Part shown: positions 15,301-23,914 of the stretch, piece after piece
Layout: every line of letters starts with the position of its first letter
Position numbering within the stretch: position 1 is the first letter of the stretch
Assembly: GCF_963676685.1 (NCBI RefSeq)
Contig: NC_092350.1
Location: 40,085,373 to 40,149,372, forward strand
Length of the DNA: 64,000 bases
From: Mytilus edulis
Taxonomy: Eukaryota > Mollusca > Bivalvia > Mytilida > Mytilidae
Direction: 5' to 3'
Notes under the pieces: generated by a model
What the model saw: the letters and a program-made list of their open reading frames with translations, nothing else
Told to the model about the DNA's origin: nothing
The model's database searches: none
Translations under genes and position numbers: made by a program

Positions 15301-18300
15301 TTTCCTCCTTTCAAATGAATTTGCCTGTTTTTCACCACTGCCGGTTAATTTGCATCAAATACAGTGGTATTGGCCATTGTGGATATTCCTTTTTAGTTCA
15401 CCTGGCCCAAAGGGCCAAGTGAGCTTTTCCCATCACTTGGCGTTCGGCGTCCGGCGTCGTCGTCCGGCGTCCGTCGTCGTCGTCCGTCGTCGTTAGCTTT
15501 TACAAAAATCTTCTCCTCTGAAACTACTGGGCCAAATTAAACCAAACTTGGCCACAATCATCATTGGGGTATCTAGTTTAAAAAATGTGTGGCGTGACCC
15601 GGTCAACCAACCAAGATGGCCGCCACGGCTAAAAATAGAACATAGGGGTAAAATGCAGTTTTTGGCTTATAACTCAAAAACCAAAGCATTTAGAGCAAAT
15701 CTGATATTGGGTATAATTGTTTATCAGGTCAAGATCTATCTGCCCTGAAATTTTCAGATGAATCGGACAACCCGTTGTTGGGTTGCTGCCCCTGAATTGG
15801 TAATTTTAAGGAAATTTTGCTGTTTTTGGTTATTATTTTGAATATTATTATAGATAGAGATAAACTGTAAACAGCAATAATGTTCAGCAAAGTAAGATTT
15901 ACAAATAAGTCAACATGACCGAAATGGTCAGTTGACCCCTTTAGGAGTTATTGCCCTTTATAGTCAATTTTTAACAATTTTTCGTAAATCTTAGTTATCT
16001 TTTACAAAAATCTTCTCCTCTGAAACTACTGGGACAAATTAATCCAAACTTGGCAACAATCATCTTTGGGGTATCTAGTTTTAAAAATGTGTGGCGTGAC
16101 CCGTTCAACCAACCAAGATGGCCATGGGCTAAAAATAGAACATAGGGGTAAAATGCAGTTTTTGGCTTATAACTCAAAAACCAAAGCATTTAGAGCAAAT
16201 CTGACATGGGGTTAAATTGTTTAGAAGATCAATATCTATCTGCTCTACAATTTTCAGATGAATCTGACAACCCGTTGTTGGGTTGCTGCCCGTGAATAGG
16301 TAATTTTGCTGTTTTTGGTTATTATCTTGAATATTATTATAGATAAAGATAAACTGTAAACAGCAATAATGTTCAGCAAAGTAAGATTTACAAATAAGTC
16401 AACATGACCGAAATGGTAAATTGACCCCCTAAGGAGTTATTTTCCTTTATTGTCAATTTTTAACAATTTTCATAAAATTTGTCAATTTTTATTAACATTT
16501 TCACTGATATTACTGGGCCAATTCATTATAGATCGAGATAATTGTAAGCAGCAAGACTGTTTAGTAAAGTAAGATTTACAAACACATCACCATCATCAAA
16601 ACACAATTTTGTCATGAATCCATCTGCTTCCTTTGTTTAATATTCACATATACCAAGGTGAGCGACACAGGCTCTTTAGAGCCTCTAGTTTAGCTCACCT
16701 AGCCCGAAGGGCCAAGTGAGCTTTTCTCATCACTTGGCGTCCGTCGTCCGTCGTCGTCGTCGTCGTCGGTCGTCGTTAACTTTTACAAAAATCTTCTCCT
16801 CTGAAACTACTGGGCCAAATTAAACCAAACTTGGCCACAATCATCATTGGGGTATCTAGTTTAAAAAATGTGTGGCGTGACCCGGCCAACCAACCAAGAT
16901 GGCCACCATGACTAAAAATAGAACATAGGGGTAAAATGCAGTTTTCGGCTTATAACTCAAAAACCAAAGCATTTAGAGCAAATCTGACGTGGGGTAAAAT
17001 TGTTTATCAGGTCAAGATCTATCTGCCCTGAAATTTTCAGATGAATCCGACAACCCGTTGTTGGGTTGCTGCCCCTGAATTGGTGATTTTAGGGAATTTT
17101 TGCTGTTTTTGGTTATTATCTTGAATATTATTATAGATAGAGATAAACTGTAAACAGCAATAATGTTCAGCAAAGTAAGATTTACAAATAAGTCAACATG
17201 ACCAAAATGGTCAGTTGACCCCTTTAGGAGTTATTGCCCTTTATAGTCAATTTTTAACCATTTTTCGTAAATCTTAGTAATCTTTTACAAAAATCTTCTC
17301 CTCTGAAACTACTGGGCCAAATTAATCCAAACTTGGCCACAATCATCATTGGGGTATCTAGTTTAAAAAATGTGTCTCATGACCCGGTCAACCAACCAAG
17401 ATGGCCGCCATGGCCAAAAATAGAACATAGGGGTAAAATGCAGTATTTGGCTTATAACTCAAAAACCAAAGCATTTAGAGCAAATCTGACATGGGGGTAA
17501 AATTGTTTATCAGGTCAAGATCTATTTGTCCTTAAATTTTCAGATATATTGGACAACCCGTTGTTGGGTTGCTGCCCCTGAATTGGTAATTTGATGGAAA
17601 TTTTACTGTTTCGGGTTATTATCTTGAATATTATTATAGATAAAGATAAACTGTAAACAGCAATAATGTTCAGCAAAGTAAGATTTACAAATAAGTCAGC
17701 ATGACTGAAATGGTCAGTTGACACCTTTAGGAGTTATTGCCCATTATAGTCAATTTTTAACCATTTTTCGTAAATCTTAGTAATCTTTTACAAAAATCTT
17801 CTCCTCTGAAACTACTGGGCCAAATGAAACCAAACTTGGCCACAATCATCATTGGGGTATCTAGTTTAAAAAACGTGTGGCGTGACCCGGCCAACCAACC
17901 AAGATGGCCGCCATGGCTAAAAATAGAACATAGGGGTAAAATTCAGTTTTTGGCTTATAACTCGAAAACCAAAGCATTTAAAGTAAATCTGACCCGTAGT
18001 AAAATTGTTTATCAGGTCAAGATCTATCTGCCCTGAAATTTCCAGATGAATCGGACAACCCGTTGTTGGGTTGTTGCCCCTGAATTGGTAATTTTAAGGA
18101 AATTTTGCTGTTTTTGGTTATTATCTTGAATATTATTATAGATAGAGATTATCTGTAAAAAGCAATAAATGTCAGCAAAGTAAGATCTACAAATAAGTCA
18201 ACATGACCGAAATGGTCAGTTGACCCCTTTAGGAGTTATTGCCCTTTATAGTCAATTTTTAACCATTTTTCGTAAATCTTAGTAATCTTTTACAATAATC

Positions 18301-21300
18301 TTCTCCTCTGAAACTACTGGGCCAAGTTCATTATAGATAGAGATAATTGTAAGCAGCAAGAATGTTCAGTAAAGTAAGATGTACAAACACATCACCATCA
18401 CCAAAACAAAATTTTGTCATGAATCCATTTGCGTCCTTAGTTTAATATTCACATAGACCAAGGTGAGCGACACAGGCTCTTTAGAGCCTTTAGTTACCCT
18501 CTAAAGCATCGAAATTTTCGAATTTGAACTTGCATAAAAAAGCGAGCTAACGCTTATTAGTAAATAATTCTGCGGTTCTATGATAATACCAACTTATCCT
18601 CAAAATTATGCAAAAACCTGATAATGAATTACAGCTTTCAAGTGAAAAAAAAAATCTTCACCTGTATAGGGAGTTTCAATCCAAATCTATTTGTGGAGGG
18701 GTATTTGTGAAAAATACAAGTTTGGGGACCGAATTTACCTATAATTTCTGTAGTCATCTTAAGTGAGGGATAAACAACTAAATGACATTAAGAGGACAAA
18801 TAGAGAGGTTTTATCCTTGTGATATTTCTGAATATAACTTTCATATATTTCATTAGTTATATCATTTCATATGTTGTAAAAAATGTAGTTTACTTTACAG
18901 CTGATTTATTAAAGTCCAGTATGAAATTTAAGCTTGCTTAATTGATAGGTGAACCATGAATTCTTTATCAGCTTTTGGTATGGTAACAAAATTGTAAATC
19001 AGGTTAAATTTTACCCTTGTCAGAGGCAGACTTAGCGGGTTTTTCAGGGGGCCCGGCCCCCTTTATTGGTAAAAAAATTGGTTGATTATATAGGGAATCA
19101 CTGAAGCATGACTGGAGCGAGCCCCTCTTAGGCAGTCAGAATGAAAATTTCTAGATCTGCCACTGCTTGTCTGTTTTTACATCAGTCAATCTGTACCTCC
19201 TAAAATTGGTTTGTTTTCTCCAACTTTAGTTTGCCTCAACCGAATGGGATGAAACTATTACACTACACAATACTTATTACCACAAAACTCAAATTAAGTA
19301 CCAATTAATTTAGGTAAGCTCACTTCTACTGTTTCTGAGTCATGTCTCTTTATAATGTTTAATGCAAGTGGGGTATCATCTGTGTCTGATGCATTATTCC
19401 CTATTTATTCATAAGGTCATACAGATTAAAATAACCAAAAGATGGCTATGGTGTTTGAATGATCTATGATAACTATCCTGTAAACCCTGAGGTTGTGTGT
19501 TGGAATCTTCCTGATGGCAAGGTGTGTTCCACTCCTTCAACACTTGACTAATATTGCCAGTTGTTGGTTCTCTTTCAGAACTCTACTGTCCTTCACCATT
19601 TATAGAAACTTACCATCATGATATATAGCCAAAGGTGCTGAAAGTGGTGTTTAACACCAGAAATCAATCAACTATTGTTCACAAGTAAAGCAAACATAAA
19701 ATTGAGAAAGGAAATGGGGAATGTGTCAAAGCGACAACAACCTGACCATAGAGCAGACAACAGCCTAAGGCCACTATGCATATTTAAATTTATTTTCTCT
19801 GTACATACTCAAGTATAGGAGCTGTAAATAACTTATGATAAATAGTTGCTTCATAATTAAAATGTTTAAATGATGAAAATTGTGTATTTACAAGTACTGA
19901 TTTCAGTACCAACTATTTTTTTCTTCTTCAGGGTATCAAAGAACATGGCTAGTAGCCAGATATTGAGGAAGATGTTTCCAAGACCAGAATTTGTTCCTCC
20001 TGAATCAGAAGTGGCTTTAGAGAAGACGCTGTACATAGATGGACCAAAGTCACAACTATTTGAAGTAGTAGGTTTAAAGCGCTATACAATATAATTTATT
20101 TAATTGATTTTAATATAGGCCATTTTGGGCTTTTGTTAATTTAGGGTTGGGTGAAAGGTTATGCTTGAAATATCCACCAATTTTTTTTCATCTCTACTCT
20201 GCTCTACTTCACTGTTCTTTTTAATTGTTTGATCTTTGAACTTGTTTAATACCACAAGTAGAAGGTTTGGATTCATTTTGGGGGTTATGCTGCCAACAGT
20301 TTAGGTATTAAGGGCCAAAAACTACTATTTTTGTAGTTTCTTGACAATAACTTGTGTTTAAGAATATGGATCTCTCTTATATTGTACCACAAGGTTCCAT
20401 ATCACAAAAGGAAGGCTAGGATTGAGTTTGGGGATAATAGCTCTAAGGGGGGATTCAAAAAGATTTGGGGGTTCAAAAAGAAATTTCAAAATTTTTCAAA
20501 TTTTCAAGAAGAATCTTCAATTACACAGTATTGTGCAATAGATTTGTTAGATCTTGACGTTTATTTTGTGTCAAAAACTTATACTATGTCAAAAATTTGA
20601 TCACAATCCAAATTCAGACAGAATTAAGCTTGAATATTGTGTCCAAATTTGCCACAACTGTTCAAGGTTCAACCTCTGCGGTCATATCAGGCTGCACTCA
20701 GCGAAGCATTTTATTTAGCTCAGTTTTTAAATTAGGGTTTATTAACCAATATCACAATGAATCATATTTTATACAGTGACTAGATAGGAAATAAGCCCTT
20801 TTGTTGAAAATTTACTTGGGGCTATTCCAGAAAAAAAAGCCCTTATCGAACTTACTCCTTTGAGAATATTTATGGCCTATATTACTAATTTGAGAATATG
20901 TTTAGCTTATACAACTGATTTGAAAATATTTATGGCCCATATTACTGATTTGAAAATATAATGACTTGTACCACTGATTTGAGAATATAATTATTGTAGA
21001 TTGGTGGGTTTTATCAAGCAGTATTTGTTACCATAGTAAAGGGTAACAGAAAGGCTGTATTTTCTTCAGTAGAAGAATGCAGTGATGTGTGTTCTCCTCT
21101 CCATGTTGACCTGAAAGAAGGAGATATAGGTAAGTGTATAGTATTTAGTTTTAAGGTGGTACATAACACTACAGCAAGATAACTATGTAAAATCACCTGA
21201 ACATTTTAATCATGTTCTGTTGCTAAGGAAATATTAAGCTTCACATTGATCAAAATTAGTATTTGTCAAACTACTATATATCAAATTAAATTGTTCTGTT

Positions 21301-22162
21301 AAAGTGAGTGGTTCATGTTTTTTGAAATTTTTATATTTTTGTCAAAATTCAAAAGTAATATAACAAAATTACTTAACTCTGAGAACAAAATTACTTAACT
21401 CGGAGGAAAATTAAAACCGAAAAGTCAATAATCAAATGGCAAAATCAAAAGCCCAAACACATCAAACAAACGGATAACAACTGTTATATAACTGACTTGG
21501 TACAGGAAAGCTAATATGATCTGGACTCTAGTGCAAAAAGTTCACTTCGGATGTCACTATGATGTTAAAAACATATGAAACTTGCATATTTAACCTAAAA
21601 TGGCCATTTCATGCACAGTTTTTGGTCAAAATATATATCATTTACATCTATACACAAAATGATGTTGTACACACATTAACATATTGGTCAAATACCTTGT
21701 AACAAACTATTGTTTTAGTAAAGCTGTTGCTCATATCATGCACTACATTTATATAAGAAGTTTGAAACCCTAACACCAATAAGTTAGACAAATTAAAAAC
21801 AAAATATGAATACTACTGTCCGACAGCATAATGGGGCTCGCGGGTATAAATCAATTTTTTTTGTAATATGGGATATCTCTAACATTTAATTAAAATCATG
21901 AAAAAATACCTTCATATTTTTGTAAAGTTCACGTGAAAATAACATGAAAAAATATATGACTTCAAAAGCAAACAATATATAGACAACAATATGCTATGGA
22001 AAACTATTTATGTAGTCTTTGGGCATTATACATAGAAATAAAGACTTATAATTTTATTATGTATGTTTTTCAGTGGTATTTGGTCCAGCAATGTGGAGAC
22101 TCAATATCATGCCTAATATGGAAGATACCAGTATTGTTTATGTTGGATCCTTTACAGTGTAA
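395..22162 (+). CDS. C6orf89: C6orf89-like (bombesin receptor-activated protein) membrane protein, six exons
   Basis: Spliced CDS: exons 395-779, 11766-11926, 12696-12880, 19932-20067, 21000-21129 and 22074-22162, all with GT/AG introns and compatible phases (1,0,2,0,1), giving 361 codons plus TAA. Human C6orf89 is about 347 residues. Residues 1-69 are a charged N-terminus, about 70-91 are one hydrophobic membrane segment (VILITFTVLFCVFMLAS), and the rest should be lumenal, as in the type II Golgi/membrane vertebrate protein. From memory, collinear similarity includes the N-terminal ...ELKRLGSEWGM..., the 'RLATLP' segment after the membrane span, 'SSQILRKMFP' (human RSQMLRELFP), and the C-terminal 'KEGDIVVFGPAMWRLNI' (human EPGDIGYVDTTHWKVY). 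A donor at 811 was rejected because its phase puts a stop in exon 2. Vertebrate work links the protein to bombesin receptor signalling and HDAC activity; its biochemical role is unsettled. The introns are filled with transposons. An AATAAA lies at 22183-22188, 21 nt after the stop. Confidence 0.88.
807..1441. mobile_element. TA-flanked inverted-repeat MITE, copy 1 (GGTACCCAAATTGCACC ends)
   Basis: Non-autonomous DNA transposon of about 630 bp. The left end reads TAACGTAAGGGTACCCAAAT and the right end is its imperfect inverse, ending in ACGTTA, so TA is the likely target duplication, as for Tc1/mariner-type elements. The GGTACCCAAATTGCACC block occurs twice at the left end. The interior has no ORF and carries three GACGTCA/ACGTCATC-like (CRE-like) sites near 1035-1070. 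It sits in intron 1, only 27 nt after the exon 1 donor at 780. A second copy is at 23950-24568. Confidence 0.85.
2895..2970 (+). repeat. Possible tRNA-derived SINE remnant
   Basis: The stretch contains a B-box-like GGGTTCAATCCCTGG about 40 nt after a weak A-box-like GGTGGTCTC. This resembles the degenerate tRNA head of mollusc SINEs. No full-length SINE is visible. Confidence 0.3.
3589..3836. mobile_element. Short MITE with GGCCTAAATTAAnATATTG inverted ends
   Basis: The left end is GGCCTAAATTAATATATTG followed by TCGTTTCCCC; the right end is its inverse, GGGGAAACAAACAATATT then ...TAGGCC. GGTAGGTAGG lies near the left end. No ORF. The same ends bound the longer element at 44219-45709, where the duplicated target is TAA, suggesting a PIF/Harbinger-type family. 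Target duplication is not clear for this copy. Confidence 0.7.
3851..5500 (+). mobile_element. Helentron-like repeat family A, copy 1 (three ~500-bp internal units)
   Basis: The left end is a perfect hairpin, GCTCACCTGGCCC-GAA-GGGCCAAGTGAGC, followed by a variable (GTC)-rich tract at 3895-3945. The interior has three tandem units of about 500 bp, starting near 3960, 4463 and 4963, each with the line ATCTTCTCCTCTGAAACT. The right end has AAGGTGAGCG (inverse of the left arm) and a terminal hairpin GGCTCTTTAGAGCC, ending CTAG in a T-rich context. Subterminal inverted repeats plus a 3' hairpin and no transposase suggest a non-autonomous Helitron2/Helentron. It lies in intron 1 of the C6orf89-like gene. 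Confidence 0.8.
6168..6323. repeat. Palindromic MITE of the CAGTGGCGGATC type, degraded
   Basis: Begins CTCAGTGACAGATCCAGAAT and ends AAATCCGCCTCTGAAAC, an imperfect inverse of the start. The middle holds GGGGGCCCACTGACTGCCGA and the complementary GGGTGCCCCCT. Related copies are at 19022-19167, 12570-12662 and 27405-27480. No coding capacity. Confidence 0.6.
7003..7095 (+). repeat. Dispersed Mytilus repeat (ACGCCAGAC...GTCTAC...CATCAGTGACG)
   Basis: A 90-bp block, GATACCAGAATTAAAATGAT followed by GTACGCCAGACTCGAGTTTAG and CATCAGTGACGATCG. It matches the block at 47885-47985 inside RPS11 intron 2, so it is a dispersed repeat rather than a unique regulatory element. Confidence 0.55.
7565..8105. 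mobile_element. Foldback/hAT-like MITE with CAGGGGTCGA ends
   Basis: Ends are CAGGGGTCGAATTTAAGC on the left and the inverse GCTAATATCGACCCCTG on the right. Flanks are tctataac (7557-7564) and tctattat (8106-8113), an imperfect 8-bp target duplication, as for hAT elements. Subterminal regions carry reiterated TACTGGTCC/GGACCAG blocks on both sides. The interior has a long T tract at 7828-7841. No transposase. Confidence 0.75.
8403..8445. other. Short inverted repeat / hairpin
   Basis: CAGAGACATGTACATATA pairs with TATATGTATTATATGTCTCTG around an AT loop. It could fold in RNA, but nothing else indicates a microRNA, and the arms are short and AT-rich. Confidence 0.4.
9485..10131 (+). repeat. 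Direct duplication of a ~170-bp block (9485-9656 and 9962-10131)
   Basis: Both copies start GACAGATTAACATAAGCACT and run through GTGAATATACATTGTAACTC to TAGGGTAGGTA. They differ by small indels, mainly in the poly-T/AAATCC region, and are 477 bp apart. The second half resembles half of a GGCCTAAAT-type MITE. Located in intron 1 of the C6orf89-like gene. Confidence 0.75.
10632..10708 (-). repeat. tRNA-derived SINE head remnant
   Basis: Read on the minus strand, there is an A-box-like GTGGTGCAGGGTGTGC and, about 40 nt on, the B-box-like TGTTCAAATCTCAC. Spacing and order fit an internal pol III promoter of a tRNA-derived SINE. It is not an intact tRNA, because no clover-leaf acceptor stem can be closed. 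Confidence 0.5.
12245..12425 (-). repeat. Dispersed repeat family U, minus-strand copy
   Basis: Contains the minus-strand form of the abundant family seen at 33930-34360: GAAGATGTGGTATGAGTGC, GAGACAAATCTCCATCCGTC, and later ACACAGAGCCTTGGCTAACG. It lies between exons 2 and 3 of the C6orf89-like gene. Confidence 0.65.
12570..12662. repeat. Palindromic CAGTGGnGGATCCAGG MITE with a poly-C/CA tract
   Basis: Ends AGTGGTGGATCCAGGGGG and CCCTGGATCTGCCACTGTG are inverse. The centre is a run of about 26 C at 12610-12635 followed by (CA)n. It lies just upstream of exon 3 of the C6orf89-like gene. Confidence 0.65.
13040..15390 (+). repeat. Degenerate repeat block with ~180-bp related units in C6orf89 intron 3
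   Basis: Begins TTGTTGAGCCTTCAACTTTT-GTCG, GACATAGCGATCCTAC and (GGC)n, a recognisable mussel repeat start. Units carrying ACATTCACTCTGTGG-TTAAAG and ACTATCCTGGATTTCTACTA occur near 13115, 14705, 14880 and 15060, with progressive divergence. Between them (13330-14690) is AT-rich sequence with no coding signal. Confidence 0.55.
15393..16689 (+). mobile_element. Helentron-like repeat family A, copy 2
   Basis: Same architecture as 3851-5500: left hairpin (here TTCACCTGGCCC-AAA-GGGCCAAGTGAG), a (GTC)-rich tract, two full ~500-bp units starting near 15508 and 16008 plus a shortened third, then AAGGTGAGCGACACAG and the terminal hairpin GGCTCTTTAGAGCC-TCTAG. Its end abuts the start of copy 3 with no spacer, so the two are head to tail. 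In intron 3 of the C6orf89-like gene. Confidence 0.8.
16690..18495 (+). mobile_element. Helentron-like repeat family A, copy 3
   Basis: Starts TTAGCTCACCTAGCCCGAAG and ends GGCTCTTTAGAGCC-TTTAG. It has three full ~500-bp units (near 16789, 17290 and 17792) and a fourth truncated unit at 18294. The (GTC)n tract at 16738-16775 is longer than in copy 1. Apparent small ORFs are translations of the repeat unit and recur in each unit. Confidence 0.8.
19022..19167. repeat. Palindromic CAGAGGCAGAC...TCTGCCACTG MITE
   Basis: Starts CAGAGGCAGACTTAGCGGG and ends CTAGATCTGCCACTGC, with GGGGGCCCGGCCCCCTTTA inside and the shared GGAATCACTGAAGCATGACT line also found inverted at 6234-6255 and in part at 27428-27455. 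Same family as 6168-6323. Confidence 0.6.
19450..19685 (+). repeat. SINE-like element with AATCAATCAA tail
   Basis: A B-box-like TGTTGGAATCTTCC lies about 70 bp from the start. The 3' end is GGTGTTTAACACCAGAAATC followed by AATCAAC, typical of the 3' ends of mollusc SINEs. It lies about 250 bp upstream of exon 4 of the C6orf89-like gene. Confidence 0.5.
19697..19775. repeat. Solo fragment of the inverted-repeat terminus of the 61-62 kb retroelement
   Basis: AATTGAGAAAGGAAATGGGG then AATGTGTCAAAGCGACAACA and CCTGACCATAG match the outer end of the inverted repeats at 60821-61169 and 62131-62472, showing that this terminus is dispersed alone. Confidence 0.65.
20215..20715 (-). repeat. Family R repeat (TATACGAC-type), partial copy
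   Basis: Shares with 38190-39155 (opposite orientation) the lines ACCACAAGTAGAAGGTTTGG, TTACACAGTATTGTGCAATA and TCACAATCCAAATTCAGACA. It is truncated on both sides and lies between exons 4 and 5 of the C6orf89-like gene. Confidence 0.65.
21370..21540 (-). repeat. Dispersed repeat fragment (ACTCGGAGGAAAATT...GACTTGGTACAGG)
   Basis: AACTCGGAGGAAAATTAAAA, GTCAATAATCAAATGGCAAA and AACGGATAACAACTGTTATA-TA match a block at 36470-36590, and CTTGGTACAGG continues as at 28384-28410. This is a common mussel repeat without coding signal, in intron 5 of the C6orf89-like gene. Confidence 0.55.
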
Positions 22163-22182
22163 TGAATGTCTGACAAAGAAAC

Positions 22183-22188
22183 AATAAA
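22183..22188 (+). terminator. Polyadenylation signal AATAAA of the C6orf89-like gene
   Basis: A canonical AATAAA lies 21 nt after the TAA stop of the last exon. It would give a very short 3' UTR. A longer alternative cannot be excluded, since the following kilobase is AT-rich. Confidence 0.45.
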
Positions 22189-22429
22189 CCTGAAACAGAT
22201 ATAAATTTAAACTCTTTGTTAAAATAATCTAAAGAACCAACTACAGTCAAATCTTCTCTTTTTCAAATTCTTACTATTGTTTTTTAAAAGTGCTGAATAT
22301 TGTATCACTGACATAATTTTGTATTTCTTATGAATTAAAAGACTTTCAATGCATTAATTCATAGCACATTTTTCATTTTTTGGGGATTCTCTGTGTATGT
22401 CACTTGTGCTAATATGGTATGTCTTTTAA

Positions 22430-22745
22430 TTGAGTTGAGCCATTTCAATTAATATTTTAAAGTGTGTCTTTTTATGTTGTGATGTTACATTATTGTTTCA
22501 GATAAGGGCCAATGTTGGTACCTATAAAAAGGTTTAAACCTGCTACATTTGTTTGCCCCTGTCCTAAGTCAGGAATCTGATGTTCAGTAGTTGTTGTTTG
22601 TTGATGTGATTCATAAGTTTTTCTTGTTTCTCGTTTTTGTTGAGCCTGACTGAGACTTTGGTCACAGAAAGCTCAAGATAGGGATAGTCATCTGGCAGCA
22701 GTGGCAATGACGGCAGAGTTAAAAGCTTTATATTTTAGAAGGTGA
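22430..22745 (+). repeat. Dispersed repeat family U plus adjoining GTTGAGCCTGAC repeat start
   Basis: TGTGATGTTACATTATTGTT, GTCCTAAGTCAGGAATCTGA and GTTTCTCGTTTTT match the copy at 33930-34150. From 22640 it switches to TTGAGCCTGACTGAGACTTT, a hairpin-like start related to that at 13040. Non-coding and downstream of the C6orf89-like gene. Confidence 0.55.
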
Positions 22746-22847
22746 AGACCTGAATGTTTCATACTTTGTATATTGATGCCTTATGTTACAAAGTGTCTGT
22801 CTGTCACATGTCCATTGTTGTTGACCTCATTTTCATGGTTTAGGGAC

Positions 22848-23591
22848 TACTGTGAAAGTACTTTAATTCGTGGGTATCAATTTTCGTGGATTGAGCAATA
22901 TTTACATGTTCGTGGGTTTTTTAATTCGTGGATTTTATTTAATTTTTTTTAAATTGAAAATTAAAGCCTTTAGAAACAAAGGTTACAAATGTTTTGAATG
23001 GTGGAAATTGCAAAGTAAGCATTGACCCCTGTAAATTGAAGTGATAACACTAATGAACCCATGATAAAGTGATCATCAAAGGTGTAAATTAGGCCATAAA
23101 CATGTCACCTAAAGGAAATAGTAACATAAAAAAAGATATAAACGTATCTTAAATTTTGAAATAATTCTTATCAAAATCAAGCCCAGTATGAAATTATTAT
23201 TTCCCATATGTACGAGCACTATGAGGATATGAAATGAATACTTTATCATACTAGCATATCAATACCAGAAATCTGACTTTCATCGATCAAAAATATTTTT
23301 TATGAGAATTAAAAGATCAAAAGTTGTACAGTTTAGGCTATTAAAGATTAAATGAATATAATCCTGCATGTGGTTGTAGTTCTGTGACTGCTATTAAAGT
23401 ATTCTCAGATTTGGCGTTATTCAATATATTCTCAAGATTATATCAGTAGTCAAACCTACCGACGGGGATCTTTCCATGTCTTGATTTGGACAATGGTTGT
23501 TTTATTTCGTTGGAAACTTAAATTCGTGGATAAAGTCATCCACGAAAACCACGAAAATTGGTACCCCACGAATAAAAGTACTTTCACAGTA
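22848..23591. mobile_element. TA-flanked MITE with CTGTGAAAGTACTTT ends
   Basis: The left end is TA-CTGTGAAAGTACTTTAATT, CGTGGGTATCAATTTTCGTG; the right end is the inverse, CCACGAAAATTGGTACCCCA, then GTACTTTCACAG-TA. It is 744 bp with long imperfect inverted repeats and a TA target duplication. No transposase, so non-autonomous (Tc1/mariner-type likely). An A tract follows at 23595-23617. Confidence 0.8.
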
Positions 23592-23639
23592 CTTAAAAAA
23601 AAAAAAAAAAAAAAATTTGTTATGTTAATTTCTCTCTTT

Positions 23640-23905
23640 TTATGAGTAATAGGATAACTATATTTGGTATGTGCTTATCTTGCAAAGTCCTCATGCCCCT
23701 CAGACAGTTTTCACTTGATCTTGACCTCAGAGTCATTTCATGGATCAGTGAACAAGGTAAGTTTTGGTGGTCAAGTCCATATCTCAGATACAATAAGCAA
23801 TAGGTCCAGTATATTCAGTGTATGGAAGGACTGTAAGATGTACATGTCCAACTAGCAGGTGTTATCTGACCTTGACCTTCTTTTTCATGGTTCAGAGTTT
23901 TAGTT
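23640..23905 (+). repeat. Tandem ~150-bp repeat, two diverged units
   Basis: Contains GACCTTGACC, TTTCATGG(A/T)TCAGTG, GCAATAGGTCCAGTATATTC and GTATGGAAGGACTGTAAG, the same unit as at 25310-25900. The coding-looking frames are open only because the unit lacks stops in one frame. Confidence 0.6.
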
Positions 23906-23914
23906 TAGTTTTTA

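Noticed and set aside
15548-18036. Recurrent ORFs with IIIGVSSLKNVWRDP
   Set aside because: They are translations of the family A ~500-bp repeat unit; the frame is broken in other units and there is no start context or codon bias.
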